From: DASXTW01 sp036505215
Lineage (GTDB): Bacteria; Actinomycetota; UBA4738
Assembly (NCBI GenBank): GCA_036505215.1
Contig: DASXTW010000076.1
Location: forward strand, 1 to 8,865
Reading direction: 5' to 3'
DNA: 8,865 nucleotides
This document shows positions 1-5,870 of this stretch, piece by piece. The notes beneath the pieces are model-generated. The model was given only the letters and a program-made list of their open reading frames with translations. It was not told where the DNA came from and made no database searches. The stretch's first letter is position 1; every line of letters starts with the position of its first letter. The position numbers were made by a program, and so were the translations under genes.

Positions 1-121
1 CCAGCTTGTTCTGCAGCGCGAACATGGCAAGGGCTTCGCGGCGCTTCTGCTTCTGGACGAACGCGTACACGACGCCGGCGGCTACGGCCACCAGGATGAG
101 CACGAAGATCAGGACCTCCAT
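1..121 (-). CDS. Small membrane-anchored protein of unknown family (N-terminal fragment)
   Basis: Read on the minus strand from an ATG at 119-121, an open frame of 40 codons runs to the left edge of the window. The product begins MEVLIFVLILVAVAAGVVYA, a hydrophobic segment of about 20 residues (residues 3-22). A positively charged stretch follows (KQKRR, residues 25-29) and then a mixed helix-like region. This is the layout of a single N-terminal membrane anchor with the rest of the protein in the cytoplasm. It is divergent from the oxidoreductase gene at 172, with 50 bases between the starts. No strong Shine-Dalgarno sequence sits just upstream of the ATG, so the exact start is uncertain. 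I do not recognise the family and infer no function. The abrupt change from hydrophobic to charged composition supports it being a real gene start rather than a chance frame. Confidence 0.6.
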   Translation of the reverse strand, partial: MEVLIFVLILVAVAAGVVYAFVQKQKRREALAMFALQNKL

Positions 122-153
122 CGGACTCAGTATGCCGAGCCTGGAGGTCCAAC

Positions 154-161
154 GAAAGGAG
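154..161 (+). promoter_or_regulatory. Ribosome binding site of the PPOX gene
   Basis: GAAAGGAG lies 10 bases upstream of the ATG at 172. It supports that start over longer readings in other frames that cross the intergenic region. Confidence 0.55.
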
Positions 162-171
162 CGTTCGCCAC

Positions 172-575
172 ATGGATCTCGAACTTGCTGGATCGTTCAT
201 TCAGCAGAACCATCGGGCGGTGCTGGCCACCAGGCGGCGCGACGGGAGCCCGCACCTGACGCTGGTGACGTGCGGGCTCGACGGCGTTGGCCGGGCCATC
301 ATCAGCTCCACCGAGGATCGGGTGAAGGTGAAGAACCTTCGCCGGGATCCTCGCGCCTCCCTCTGCGTCATGCCGGACCGGTTCTTCGGTGGTGGCGTGC
401 AGGTGTATGGCTCGGCGACCATCGTGTCACTGCCAGACGCCATGGAGCCCCTCATCGACTACTTCAGAAGGGTCGCCGGCAAGGAGCACCCGACTGGGAT
501 GAGTACCGACGGGCAATGGAGAGCGAGCGCCGGGTCCTGATCCGGATCGAGATCGAGAGGGCCGAGCCAGCCTGA
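172..575 (+). pseudogene. PPOX-class (F420/flavin split-barrel) oxidoreductase, frameshifted near 490
   Basis: The ATG at 172 opens a frame whose product resembles the actinobacterial PPOX-class F420-dependent oxidoreductases (pyridoxamine-phosphate-oxidase-like split barrel, about 130-145 residues). These typically reduce small substrates with a deazaflavin or flavin cofactor in the cytoplasm. Visible family features are the early strand NHRAVLATRRRDGSPHLTLV (residues 13-32), the VKVKNLRRDPRASLCVM block (about 51-67), VQVYGSATIV (about 76-85) and the AMEPLIDYFRR helix. After codon 106 (CAC at 487-489) the frame goes out of register and ends at a premature TGA at 538-540. The conserved C-terminus, DWDEYRRAM followed by RVLIRIEIER, continues one frame over from 492 and ends at TGA 573-575. 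Restoring one base in the CCC run at 489-491 gives a normal protein of about 134 residues. The cause is either a real one-base deletion or a sequencing or assembly error. The exact substrate and cofactor cannot be told from sequence. Confidence 0.8.
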
Positions 576-585
576 GCCTCTCGAG

Positions 586-596
586 CGGGCAACCCG
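586..596. terminator. Weak hairpin between convergent genes (possible terminator)
   Basis: CGGG-CAA-CCCG forms a 4-bp GC stem with a 3-base loop. It lies in the 37-base gap between the oxidoreductase stop (575) and the exporter stop (613), which converge. There is no T-run, so any role as a terminator rests on position alone. Confidence 0.25.
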
Positions 597-612
597 ATTC
601 CCGTGCATGAGG

Positions 613-1686
613 TCAGACCAGGATCTCGTCCCCACGGACGGAGACGATTGACATCAGCCCGGCGGCGTTGAGCTTCGGCCTTACGCTGGCCAGGTACACG
701 ATCGCGGCCAAGAACCCCACCCCGGCCATCGCCCCCCCAGCCTGCACGCCCACCCATAGCCTCCTGCTCAGGCCGGCGATCTCCCAGTGGTGGCGGGGCC
801 GAGTAACGGCATCGACAACCCCCCAGATCGGAAGCGCGAGGACCACGAACGCTGCCAACGCCACGACCAGCTGCGTAGTGCTCAGGTCCAGGAGCTTGAG
901 CCCCGACGCGAGGAGCACGAACACGAGCGCAGGCCGGATGAGCCCGTCCGGAGCGCGAGAGGAAAGCCGGGCGCCCAGGTACACGCCAGGAAGGCTTCCT
1001 AGGAGGACCGAAGCCGTCAGACTCAGCCGGAAATCCCCGAACAGGATGTGCCCGAGGGCAGCCGAGGCCACGAGGGGGATGGCCTGCATGAGGTCGGTCC
1101 CCACAAGCTCCTTCGCACTGAGCATGGGATACAGAAGGAGCAGCGACACGATGATCAGCGACCCCGACCCCACGGACGTCATGCCCACGATTCCTCCACC
1201 GAATACCCCCATGAGAACAGTGGGGAGGGGCTTGGGCGAAAACGGGCCCGGGTCAGCGCTCCGGCCGGCCAGAATGAGGACCTCCCGCCGCCGGGCTCGG
1301 CGGAGCTGAAGGAATCCCTTCGCCACGATCGAGGTGGAGGCCACCATCAGGGCGACGCCCAGGGCCAGTTTGAGCCGACCTTCCACCACGGCTCCGTTGC
1401 CCAGGTGCTTGAGGATGAACACCCCGAGAAACGCCGAGGGTATCGACCCCGCGGCGAGCCACCGGACCAGTGACCAGTTCACAGTCCCTCGTCTTTGATG
1501 CACGGAGGCCCCGACAGGCTTCATGATCATCGAGGCCACCAGGTCGCTGGAGACCGCAGTCAGCGGCTGCACCTTGAAGAGGAGTATCAGGATGGGCGTC
1601 ATCAGTGCGCCTCCGCCCATGCCGGTCAGCCCAACTGTGAACCCCACCAGCAGGCCGGCCACGGCGACGTACAAGTCGATGTGCAA
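613..1686 (-). CDS. TauE/SafE-family sulfite/anion exporter-like membrane protein
   Basis: The 357-residue product is strongly hydrophobic, with about 8-10 predicted membrane segments. It shows the two glycine-rich repeats typical of TauE/SafE (old DUF81) permeases: GLLVGFTVGLTGMGGGALMT (residues 11-30) and the related GGGIVGMTSVGSGSLIIVSL (163-182). Family members export sulfite, sulfoacetate or other organic or inorganic sulfur anions; the substrate here is unknown. Family proteins are usually about 250-280 residues. This one carries a roughly 90-residue C-terminal addition (about 268-357) with two further hydrophobic segments (about 272-292 and 312-335). The start is a TTG at 1684-1686, chosen because GGGAG (1693-1697) sits 6 bases upstream and the first membrane segment begins right after it. 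The gene lies 82 bases downstream of an Rrf2-type regulator on the same strand and has its own candidate promoter in that gap. A role in sulfur-anion efflux controlled by the neighbour is inference. Confidence 0.88.
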   Translation of the reverse strand: MHIDLYVAVAGLLVGFTVGLTGMGGGALMTPILILLFKVQPLTAVSSDLVASMIMKPVGASVHQRRGTVNWSLVRWLAAGSIPSAFLGVFILKHLGNGAVVEGRLKLALGVALMVASTSIVAKGFLQLRRARRREVLILAGRSADPGPFSPKPLPTVLMGVFGGGIVGMTSVGSGSLIIVSLLLLYPMLSAKELVGTDLMQAIPLVASAALGHILFGDFRLSLTASVLLGSLPGVYLGARLSSRAPDGLIRPALVFVLLASGLKLLDLSTTQLVVALAAFVVLALPIWGVVDAVTRPRHHWEIAGLSRRLWVGVQAGGAMAGVGFLAAIVYLASVRPKLNAAGLMSIVSVRGDEILV

Positions 1687-1706
1687 ATGGATCTCCCGGC
1701 GCCTTC

Positions 1707-1717
1707 GTTCGCTTCGC
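1707..1717 (-). repeat. 11-bp motif GCGAAGCGAAC upstream of the exporter gene
   Basis: Read on the minus strand, the leader of the exporter gene contains GCGAAGCGAAC, itself built on a CGAAG/CGAAC near-repeat. The same 11 bases occur on the plus strand at 2287-2297 in the intergenic region before the regulator and the membrane protein gene. It could be a shared protein-binding site; chance recurrence is not excluded. Confidence 0.35.
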
Positions 1718-1718
1718 C

Positions 1719-1730
1719 GTGAAACTTCAC
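1719..1730. promoter_or_regulatory. Palindrome GTGAA-AC-TTCAC, candidate operator of the exporter gene
   Basis: A perfect inverted repeat with 5-bp arms and a 2-base centre lies just downstream of the candidate -10 box (1733-1738, minus strand). It would cover the expected transcription start near 1726, a standard position for a repressor site. The adjacent Rrf2-family protein is the obvious candidate binder, but nothing in the sequence proves that. Confidence 0.4.
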
Positions 1731-1732
1731 AG

Positions 1733-1760
1733 AGAGTACCGAAGAAGTGGAGATTGTAAA
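1733..1760 (-). promoter_or_regulatory. Candidate housekeeping-type promoter of the exporter gene
   Basis: On the minus strand a TTTACA box (1755-1760) is followed after 16 bases by TACTCT (1733-1738). These resemble the -35 TTGACA and the actinobacterial -10 TANNNT consensus. The pair lies 46 bases or more upstream of the TTG start at 1686 and in an unusually AT-rich patch for this window. It would let the exporter be transcribed separately from the regulator gene upstream. Confidence 0.45.
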
Positions 1761-1768
1761 CGGCGACG

Positions 1769-2245
1769 CTAGTGGGGCAACCAGGCCTCGGGGTCGGCCG
1801 CCAGGGCCTTGACCGAGTCCGGGAGAACCCCTCCCGCCAGATCTGCCAGGGTCACCACCTCGAGCACTGCTCGCAGGTTGGCGCGAACGGCGATCCAGAT
1901 CTCCTGCAACGACTCGGCCGGCCCCTGGTAGGTGATCTCCTCCGGCCGGGCCTCGTGCACGCTTGCCAGAGGTCCCTCGACAGCTCGGATGACGTCGGCC
2001 AGTGTGATCTTCTCGGGCGACCTCGCCAGCGCATAGCCCCCCTCGGCTCCCCGGTGGCTCTGGACGATCCGAGCGTGCTTCAGCTCGGACAGGATGTTGA
2101 GCAGGAAGCGCAGGGGAATGCCTTGGGCCTGAGCGATCAGGTCGGCCTTGAGAGGGCCCCGGCCCGCCGAGGCGGCCAGCTCGGCCGTGGCCCGCACCGC
2201 ATAGTCCGCCTTCGCCGAGATCCTCACCCGGCCATTCTGCCTCAC
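1769..2245 (-). CDS. Rrf2-family transcriptional regulator lacking Fe-S cysteines
   Basis: The 158-residue protein has the Rrf2-type winged helix-turn-helix at its N-terminus. Visible parts are ISAKADYAVRATAELA (residues 9-24), the recognition-helix region IPLRFLLNILSELKHARIV (43-61) and the wing GAEGGYALARSPEKITLADV (66-85). A dimerisation helix region follows (about 110-140). Iron-sulfur members such as IscR and NsrR carry three cysteines just after the wing; this protein contains no cysteine at all. It is therefore unlikely to bind a [2Fe-2S] cluster through the usual ligands and is closer in that respect to cofactor-free CymR, a regulator of sulfur metabolism in Firmicutes. The start is a GTG at 2243-2245, with GGAGG (2251-2255) 5 bases upstream. 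The family-typical shorter start, GTG at 2225-2227, has no such site at proper spacing. The gene precedes the TauE-type exporter and is divergent from the membrane protein gene at 2356, both plausible targets. Confidence 0.87.
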   Translation of the reverse strand: MRQNGRVRISAKADYAVRATAELAASAGRGPLKADLIAQAQGIPLRFLLNILSELKHARIVQSHRGAEGGYALARSPEKITLADVIRAVEGPLASVHEARPEEITYQGPAESLQEIWIAVRANLRAVLEVVTLADLAGGVLPDSVKALAADPEAWLPH

Positions 2246-2276
2246 CGGGGCCTCCCCTCCCAGGCGGACGCGGGAA

Positions 2277-2304
2277 CCAAGCTCCAGCGAAGCGAACCTT
2301 GGAG
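2277..2304. promoter_or_regulatory. Inverted-repeat element enclosing the 11-bp motif GCGAAGCGAAC
   Basis: In the 110-base divergent region, CCAAG (2277-2281) pairs with CTTGG (2298-2302), and the overlapping CTCCA (2282-2286) pairs with TGGAG (2300-2304). They enclose GCGAAGCGAAC (2287-2297), which also occurs upstream of the exporter gene at 1707-1717. Placement between divergent genes and the shared core suggest a regulator site. No convincing -35/-10 pair was seen here. Confidence 0.35.
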
Positions 2305-2315
2305 GGCCGCCGCCC

Positions 2316-2330
2316 GTCTGCTGAGCAGAC
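2316..2330. promoter_or_regulatory. Perfect palindrome GTCTGCT-G-AGCAGAC, candidate operator
   Basis: Seven-base perfect arms flank a single central G in the intergenic region, ending 12 bases before the Shine-Dalgarno sequence of the plus-strand gene. As DNA it fits a site for a dimeric regulator. As RNA it could fold as a 6-bp stem with a UGA loop in the leader. There is no T-run, so it is not a terminator. The binder is unknown; the neighbouring Rrf2 protein is the closest candidate. Confidence 0.5.
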
Positions 2331-2342
2331 CTGACCAGCGTT

Positions 2343-2349
2343 GGAGGAG
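2343..2349 (+). promoter_or_regulatory. Ribosome binding site deciding the start of the membrane protein
   Basis: GGAGGAG ends 6 bases before the ATG at 2356. This favours that ATG over an in-frame TTG at 2341, which would include the Shine-Dalgarno sequence itself in the coding region. Confidence 0.75.
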
Positions 2350-2355
2350 GGCGGC

Positions 2356-3222
2356 ATGCTACGCGTCGGGAGATGGGTCGTGCTCGTCATGGTGGTATTT
2401 GGCGTCCTGCCTCCAGGGGCGCCGGCCGAGGCCGGCGGCGCGACGTTCAACTTCCACAGACAATGGTTCGCGCCCGGTGAACAGGCCTATGGGAAGACGG
2501 AATTCTCCGCCGAGGTGGACGCGAAGACCGGACGTGTCGCCGACGGGCCCTACTTCGCGTATCTCCTCCACAGCGACCGGTTCATCGAGCCTCCTCATGT
2601 GCCCAGCAACGCCATCCGCCTGGGCCAGGTGAGGATGCGCCCGTTGAACGACGGCATTTGGGAGGCTTCCATCCGGTTCCTGGTCCCCAACGTGCGTCCG
2701 GGCAGCTACACGGTCTCCGTCTGCAACGATCCCTGCCGTGATGCATTCGTCGGGGACCTGGTGGGAGCGTGGATCTTCGTCGCCGCCTCCGCCGAGCAAG
2801 CGAAGATGAGGAACCTCGAGGCGCGAATCGAAGAGCGGCTCGGCCAGCAGATCTCGGACACGACATCCGACCTGCAGGAGCAACTCGATTCTCTGCGTGA
2901 AGGTGTCGAATCGCCGAGAATCTCGGTAGGGACAGAGCTGCGCTTGTCGAGGCTCGAGGATCAGATCAAGGTCATGGACACAGAGGTTCGAGACCTACGT
3001 AAACAAGGGGATCAGGGGGCCCTCGCATGGCTCTGGCTTGCCGGATGGATCGCCGCCGCTGGGATCGCGGTCCTCTGGAGGACAACAGCACAGCACCGAC
3101 GACCGAAGCCGACAACGAAGTCTTCGGATGACGTCGCTTGGAACGAGTCAGCCCCCATCTACCCAGATGACATCGATGGGCGTGACCGTTCGGTGGAGCC
3201 TGGCGAGCTGGTCAGCCGCTAG
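2356..3222 (+). CDS. Secreted-domain, coiled-coil, single-pass membrane protein of unknown function
   Basis: From the ATG at 2356 the product has 288 residues. Residues 1-26 look like a signal peptide: MLRVGR, then the hydrophobic WVVLVMVVFGVL, then a possible APAEA cleavage site. Residues 29-143 look like an extracytoplasmic beta-rich domain, with aromatic strands such as DGPYFAYLLHSDRF and the segment RFLVPNVRPGSYTVSVCNDP. Its only two cysteines, 123 and 127 (CNDPC), could form a disulfide outside the cell. Residues 146-217 are charged, heptad-like and helical (coiled coil), with a short break near 183-192. A membrane segment follows at about 221-241 (ALAWLWLAGWIAAAGIAVLW), then RTTAQHRR and an acidic, probably cytoplasmic tail of about 47 residues. 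The layout suggests a surface domain held on an oligomeric stalk. I do not recognise a named family. It is divergent from the Rrf2 regulator and converges on clpB. An envelope sensor or accessory protein is possible, but the sequence does not show which. Confidence 0.8.
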   Translation: MLRVGRWVVLVMVVFGVLPPGAPAEAGGATFNFHRQWFAPGEQAYGKTEFSAEVDAKTGRVADGPYFAYLLHSDRFIEPPHVPSNAIRLGQVRMRPLNDGIWEASIRFLVPNVRPGSYTVSVCNDPCRDAFVGDLVGAWIFVAASAEQAKMRNLEARIEERLGQQISDTTSDLQEQLDSLREGVESPRISVGTELRLSRLEDQIKVMDTEVRDLRKQGDQGALAWLWLAGWIAAAGIAVLWRTTAQHRRPKPTTKSSDDVAWNESAPIYPDDIDGRDRSVEPGELVSR

Positions 3223-3225
3223 TTC

Positions 3226-3258
3226 GAGCCTCTGGCGTCTCCACGCAGGAGCCTGCTC
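3226..3258. terminator. Candidate bidirectional terminator between convergent genes
   Basis: The 44-base gap between the membrane protein stop (3222) and the clpB stop (3267) can fold into one stem. GAGC (3226-3229) pairs with GCTC (3255-3258), CTC (3230-3232) with GAG (3249-3251), and GCGT (3235-3238) with ACGC (3243-3246) around a CTCC loop. There is a 3-base bulge and a 2x2 internal loop. On the plus strand it is followed by ATTGTTTG, only modestly T-rich. Position between convergent genes supports the call; the imperfect stem weakens it. Confidence 0.4.
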
Positions 3259-3266
3259 ATTGTTTG

Positions 3267-5870
3267 CTACGCAGCCGCGACCGCTTCCCTCACCCGGAAG
3301 ACCAAGCGGCCGTCTTTGCCGTCGCGATCGACCTCTATGGAGTCGCCGTCGCGGATATCTCCAGAGAGCAGCTTCATCGCGAGGACGTCCTGGATCTCCC
3401 GCTGGATGAGACGCTTCAGCGGCCGCGCTCCGAATTGCGGGTCGTATCCCTTCACCGCCAGATACTCGCGTGCGGCCGGGGTCAGGGTGAGCGAAAGCTT
3501 CCGGTCGGCCAGGCGCTGCTGGAGCAGCCGCATCTGGATGTCCACGATCCCCGCGATCTCGTCCTTGCCCAGCGGGTGGAACACGATGATCTCGTCGAGC
3601 CGGTTCAGGAACTCCGGCCTGAACGTCTGCCGGACTTCGCTCAACACCGATTCTCGCTGCTGGTCCGGTGATAGATCCCCCTGGAAGAAGTAGTAGCTAC
3701 CGATGTTCGAAGTCATCACCACCACGGTGTTCTTGAAGTCCACGGTTCGCCCCTGGCCGTCGGTGAGCCGGCCCTCGTCCAGGAGCTGGAGCAGAACGTT
3801 GAACGCGTCCTGGTGGGCCTTCTCGATCTCGTCGAGCAGCAGCACCGAATACGGCCGCCTCCGGACGGCCTCGGTGAGCTGGCCCCCCTCCTCGTAGCCG
3901 ACGTAGCCGGGCGGCGCACCGATCAGCCGCGACACGGTGTGCCGCTCCTGGTACTCGCTCATGTCGATCCGAACCATGGCGCGCTCGTCGTCGAAGAGAA
4001 ACTCGGCAAGCGCCCTGGCCAGCTCGGTCTTCCCCACCCCGGTCGGGCCGAGGAAGACGAACGAGCCGATCGGGCGGCTCGGGTCGGACAGGCCCGCCCG
4101 GGCTCGCCTGATCGCGTTCGACACGGCGGTGACCGCCTCGTCCTGATCGACAACGCGCTGATGCAGACCCTCCTCCATGTGGACCAGCTTCTGGACTTCG
4201 CCCTCCATCAGCCTGGCCACCGGGATTCCCGTCCACTTGGACACAACTTCGGCCACGTCCTCTTCGTCGACCTCCTCCTTGAGCATCTTCTGTTCGGTTT
4301 GGAGCGCTGCCAGCGCGTCGTTGGCTTCGTCGAGCTGTCGTTGTAGCTCTGGGATCCGCCCGTACTGGATCTCGGAGGCGCGCTGGAGGTCTCCGTCACG
4401 GGCGGCGCGTTCGCCCTCGCCACGAGACTCCTCGATCTCCGACTTCAGCGTCCGAATCCGATCGATGACCTCCTTCTCCTGCTGCCAGTGGCCCTTCATC
4501 GCGGACGACCGCTCGCGCAGGTCGGCCAGTTCCTGCTCGAGCTTCTCCAGGCGCTCTTTCGAAGCCGCGTCGGTCTCCTTCTTCAACGCCGCACGTTCGA
4601 TCTCGAGCTGCTTCATCCGCCGCTCCACCTCGTCGATCTCCACGGGCATCGAGTCGATCTCGATCCGAAGACGGCTCGCCGCTTCGTCGATGAGGTCGAT
4701 GGCCTTGTCGGGCTCGAACCGGCCGGTGACGTACCGGTCCGACAGGATGGCCGCCGCCACCAGGGCGGAGTCCTTGATCCGAACGCCGTGGTGGACCTCG
4801 TACCGCTCCTTCAGCCCCCGGAGGATGGCGATGGTGTCCTCCACGCTCGGCTCGCCGACGAGGATCGGCTGGAACCGACGCTCCAGAGCCGGATCCTTCT
4901 CCACGTGCTTTCGATACTCGTCGAGTGTCGTCGCGCCGATGGCTCGGAGCTCGCCGCGGGCAAGCATCGGCTTCAGCATGTTGCCGGCGTCGACCGCGCC
5001 TTCCGCCGCTCCCGCACCGACCACCGTATGCAGCTCGTCGATGAAGGTGATGATCTGGCCCGCGCTCTCGGCGATCTCCCGGAGGACGGCCTTGAACCGC
5101 TCCTCGAACTCGCCGCGATACTTGGAGCCCGCGACCAGCGCCCCGATGTCCAGGGCCACCACGCGCTTTTCCTTCAGCCCGTCCGGAACGTCACCGGCGA
5201 CGATCCGCTGGGCCAGCCCTTCCACGATCGCGGTCTTTCCCACGCCGGGCTCGCCGATCAGCACGGGATTGTTCTTCGTACGGCGAGACAGAACCTGGAT
5301 GACCCGGCGGATCTCGTCGTCACGGCCGATCACCGGGTCGAGCTTGCCCTTGCGGGCCAGGTCGGTCAGGTTGCGCCCGTATCGTTCGAGGGCCTGGTAC
5401 TTGTCCTCGGGGGTCTGGTCGGTGACTCGCTGATGGCCGCGGATCTCGACCAGGGCCGAAAGGACCTTGTCCCGTGCGATGCCGCCCTCGCGGAGAAGGC
5501 GGGCGACATCCGTGGCCCCTTCCAGGAGGGCCAGGAACAGGTGCTCGGTCGAGACGTAGTCGTCGGACAGTCCCGCCGCTTCGGTGAACGCGCGATCCAG
5601 GACGTGGCGTGTCGCCGCGGAGAGATAGAGCTCCTCCTGCGACCCGTAGACCTTGGGGATGCGATCGAGGATCTCCTCGGCACGGTCGCGAAGGGCCCGG
5701 GGCGACTGCCCGAGCTTCTGGAGCAGGGGAAAGACCACCCCATCGGGGTCGGCCAGGAGCGCGGAGAGCAGGTGGGCCGGCTCGACGAGCTGGTGGTTCC
5801 GGCTCCGGCCCAGCTCCTGGGCGGCCTGGACCGCCTCCTGCGACTTGAGGGTCAGCTTGTTCAGATCCAT
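3267..5870 (-). CDS. clpB: ATP-dependent disaggregase ClpB (Hsp100)
   Basis: This 867-residue protein is full length for ClpB, the cytoplasmic hexameric Hsp100 that threads aggregated proteins through its pore together with DnaK, DnaJ and GrpE. The Clp N-domain spans about 1-145. The first AAA+ module has Walker A GEPGVGKT (206-213), pore-loop tyrosine 251 in SKYRGEFEER, Walker B IITFIDE (273-279) and arginines 331-332. The long charged M-domain coiled coil (about 410-535) distinguishes ClpB from ClpA and ClpC and contacts DnaK. The second module has Walker A GPTGVGKT (608-615), pore loop GYVG (655-658), Walker B LLLDE (677-681) and sensor-2 GARPLKR (814-820). No ClpP-docking loop was noticed, as expected for a disaggregase. 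It starts at ATG 5868-5870, overlapping the hspR stop by one base (TAATG), with AGGGAG 6 bases upstream, which suggests translational coupling. As last gene of the operon it should share HspR control. Confidence 0.97.
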   Translation of the reverse strand: MDLNKLTLKSQEAVQAAQELGRSRNHQLVEPAHLLSALLADPDGVVFPLLQKLGQSPRALRDRAEEILDRIPKVYGSQEELYLSAATRHVLDRAFTEAAGLSDDYVSTEHLFLALLEGATDVARLLREGGIARDKVLSALVEIRGHQRVTDQTPEDKYQALERYGRNLTDLARKGKLDPVIGRDDEIRRVIQVLSRRTKNNPVLIGEPGVGKTAIVEGLAQRIVAGDVPDGLKEKRVVALDIGALVAGSKYRGEFEERFKAVLREIAESAGQIITFIDELHTVVGAGAAEGAVDAGNMLKPMLARGELRAIGATTLDEYRKHVEKDPALERRFQPILVGEPSVEDTIAILRGLKERYEVHHGVRIKDSALVAAAILSDRYVTGRFEPDKAIDLIDEAASRLRIEIDSMPVEIDEVERRMKQLEIERAALKKETDAASKERLEKLEQELADLRERSSAMKGHWQQEKEVIDRIRTLKSEIEESRGEGERAARDGDLQRASEIQYGRIPELQRQLDEANDALAALQTEQKMLKEEVDEEDVAEVVSKWTGIPVARLMEGEVQKLVHMEEGLHQRVVDQDEAVTAVSNAIRRARAGLSDPSRPIGSFVFLGPTGVGKTELARALAEFLFDDERAMVRIDMSEYQERHTVSRLIGAPPGYVGYEEGGQLTEAVRRRPYSVLLLDEIEKAHQDAFNVLLQLLDEGRLTDGQGRTVDFKNTVVVMTSNIGSYYFFQGDLSPDQQRESVLSEVRQTFRPEFLNRLDEIIVFHPLGKDEIAGIVDIQMRLLQQRLADRKLSLTLTPAAREYLAVKGYDPQFGARPLKRLIQREIQDVLAMKLLSGDIRDGDSIEVDRDGKDGRLVFRVREAVAAA

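Noticed and set aside
6..575. Plus-strand frame of 189 codons covering the oxidoreductase region from position 6
   Set aside because: Only its last part (492-575) is real coding sequence, namely the shifted C-terminus of the oxidoreductase. The rest is out of frame and antisense to the left-edge gene.
1626..2450. Minus-strand frame of 274 codons spanning the regulator gene and both intergenic regions
   Set aside because: It overlaps the Rrf2 gene in another frame, is Gly/Arg/Pro-rich, and crosses candidate regulatory sequence. The Rrf2 frame has clear domain conservation instead.
5400..5440. Internal translation start for a short ClpB lacking the N-domain, as in E. coli
   Set aside because: The equivalent region (around residues 145-165) uses GTC for the valine and contains no ATG or GTG in frame, so there is no visible support for a short form.
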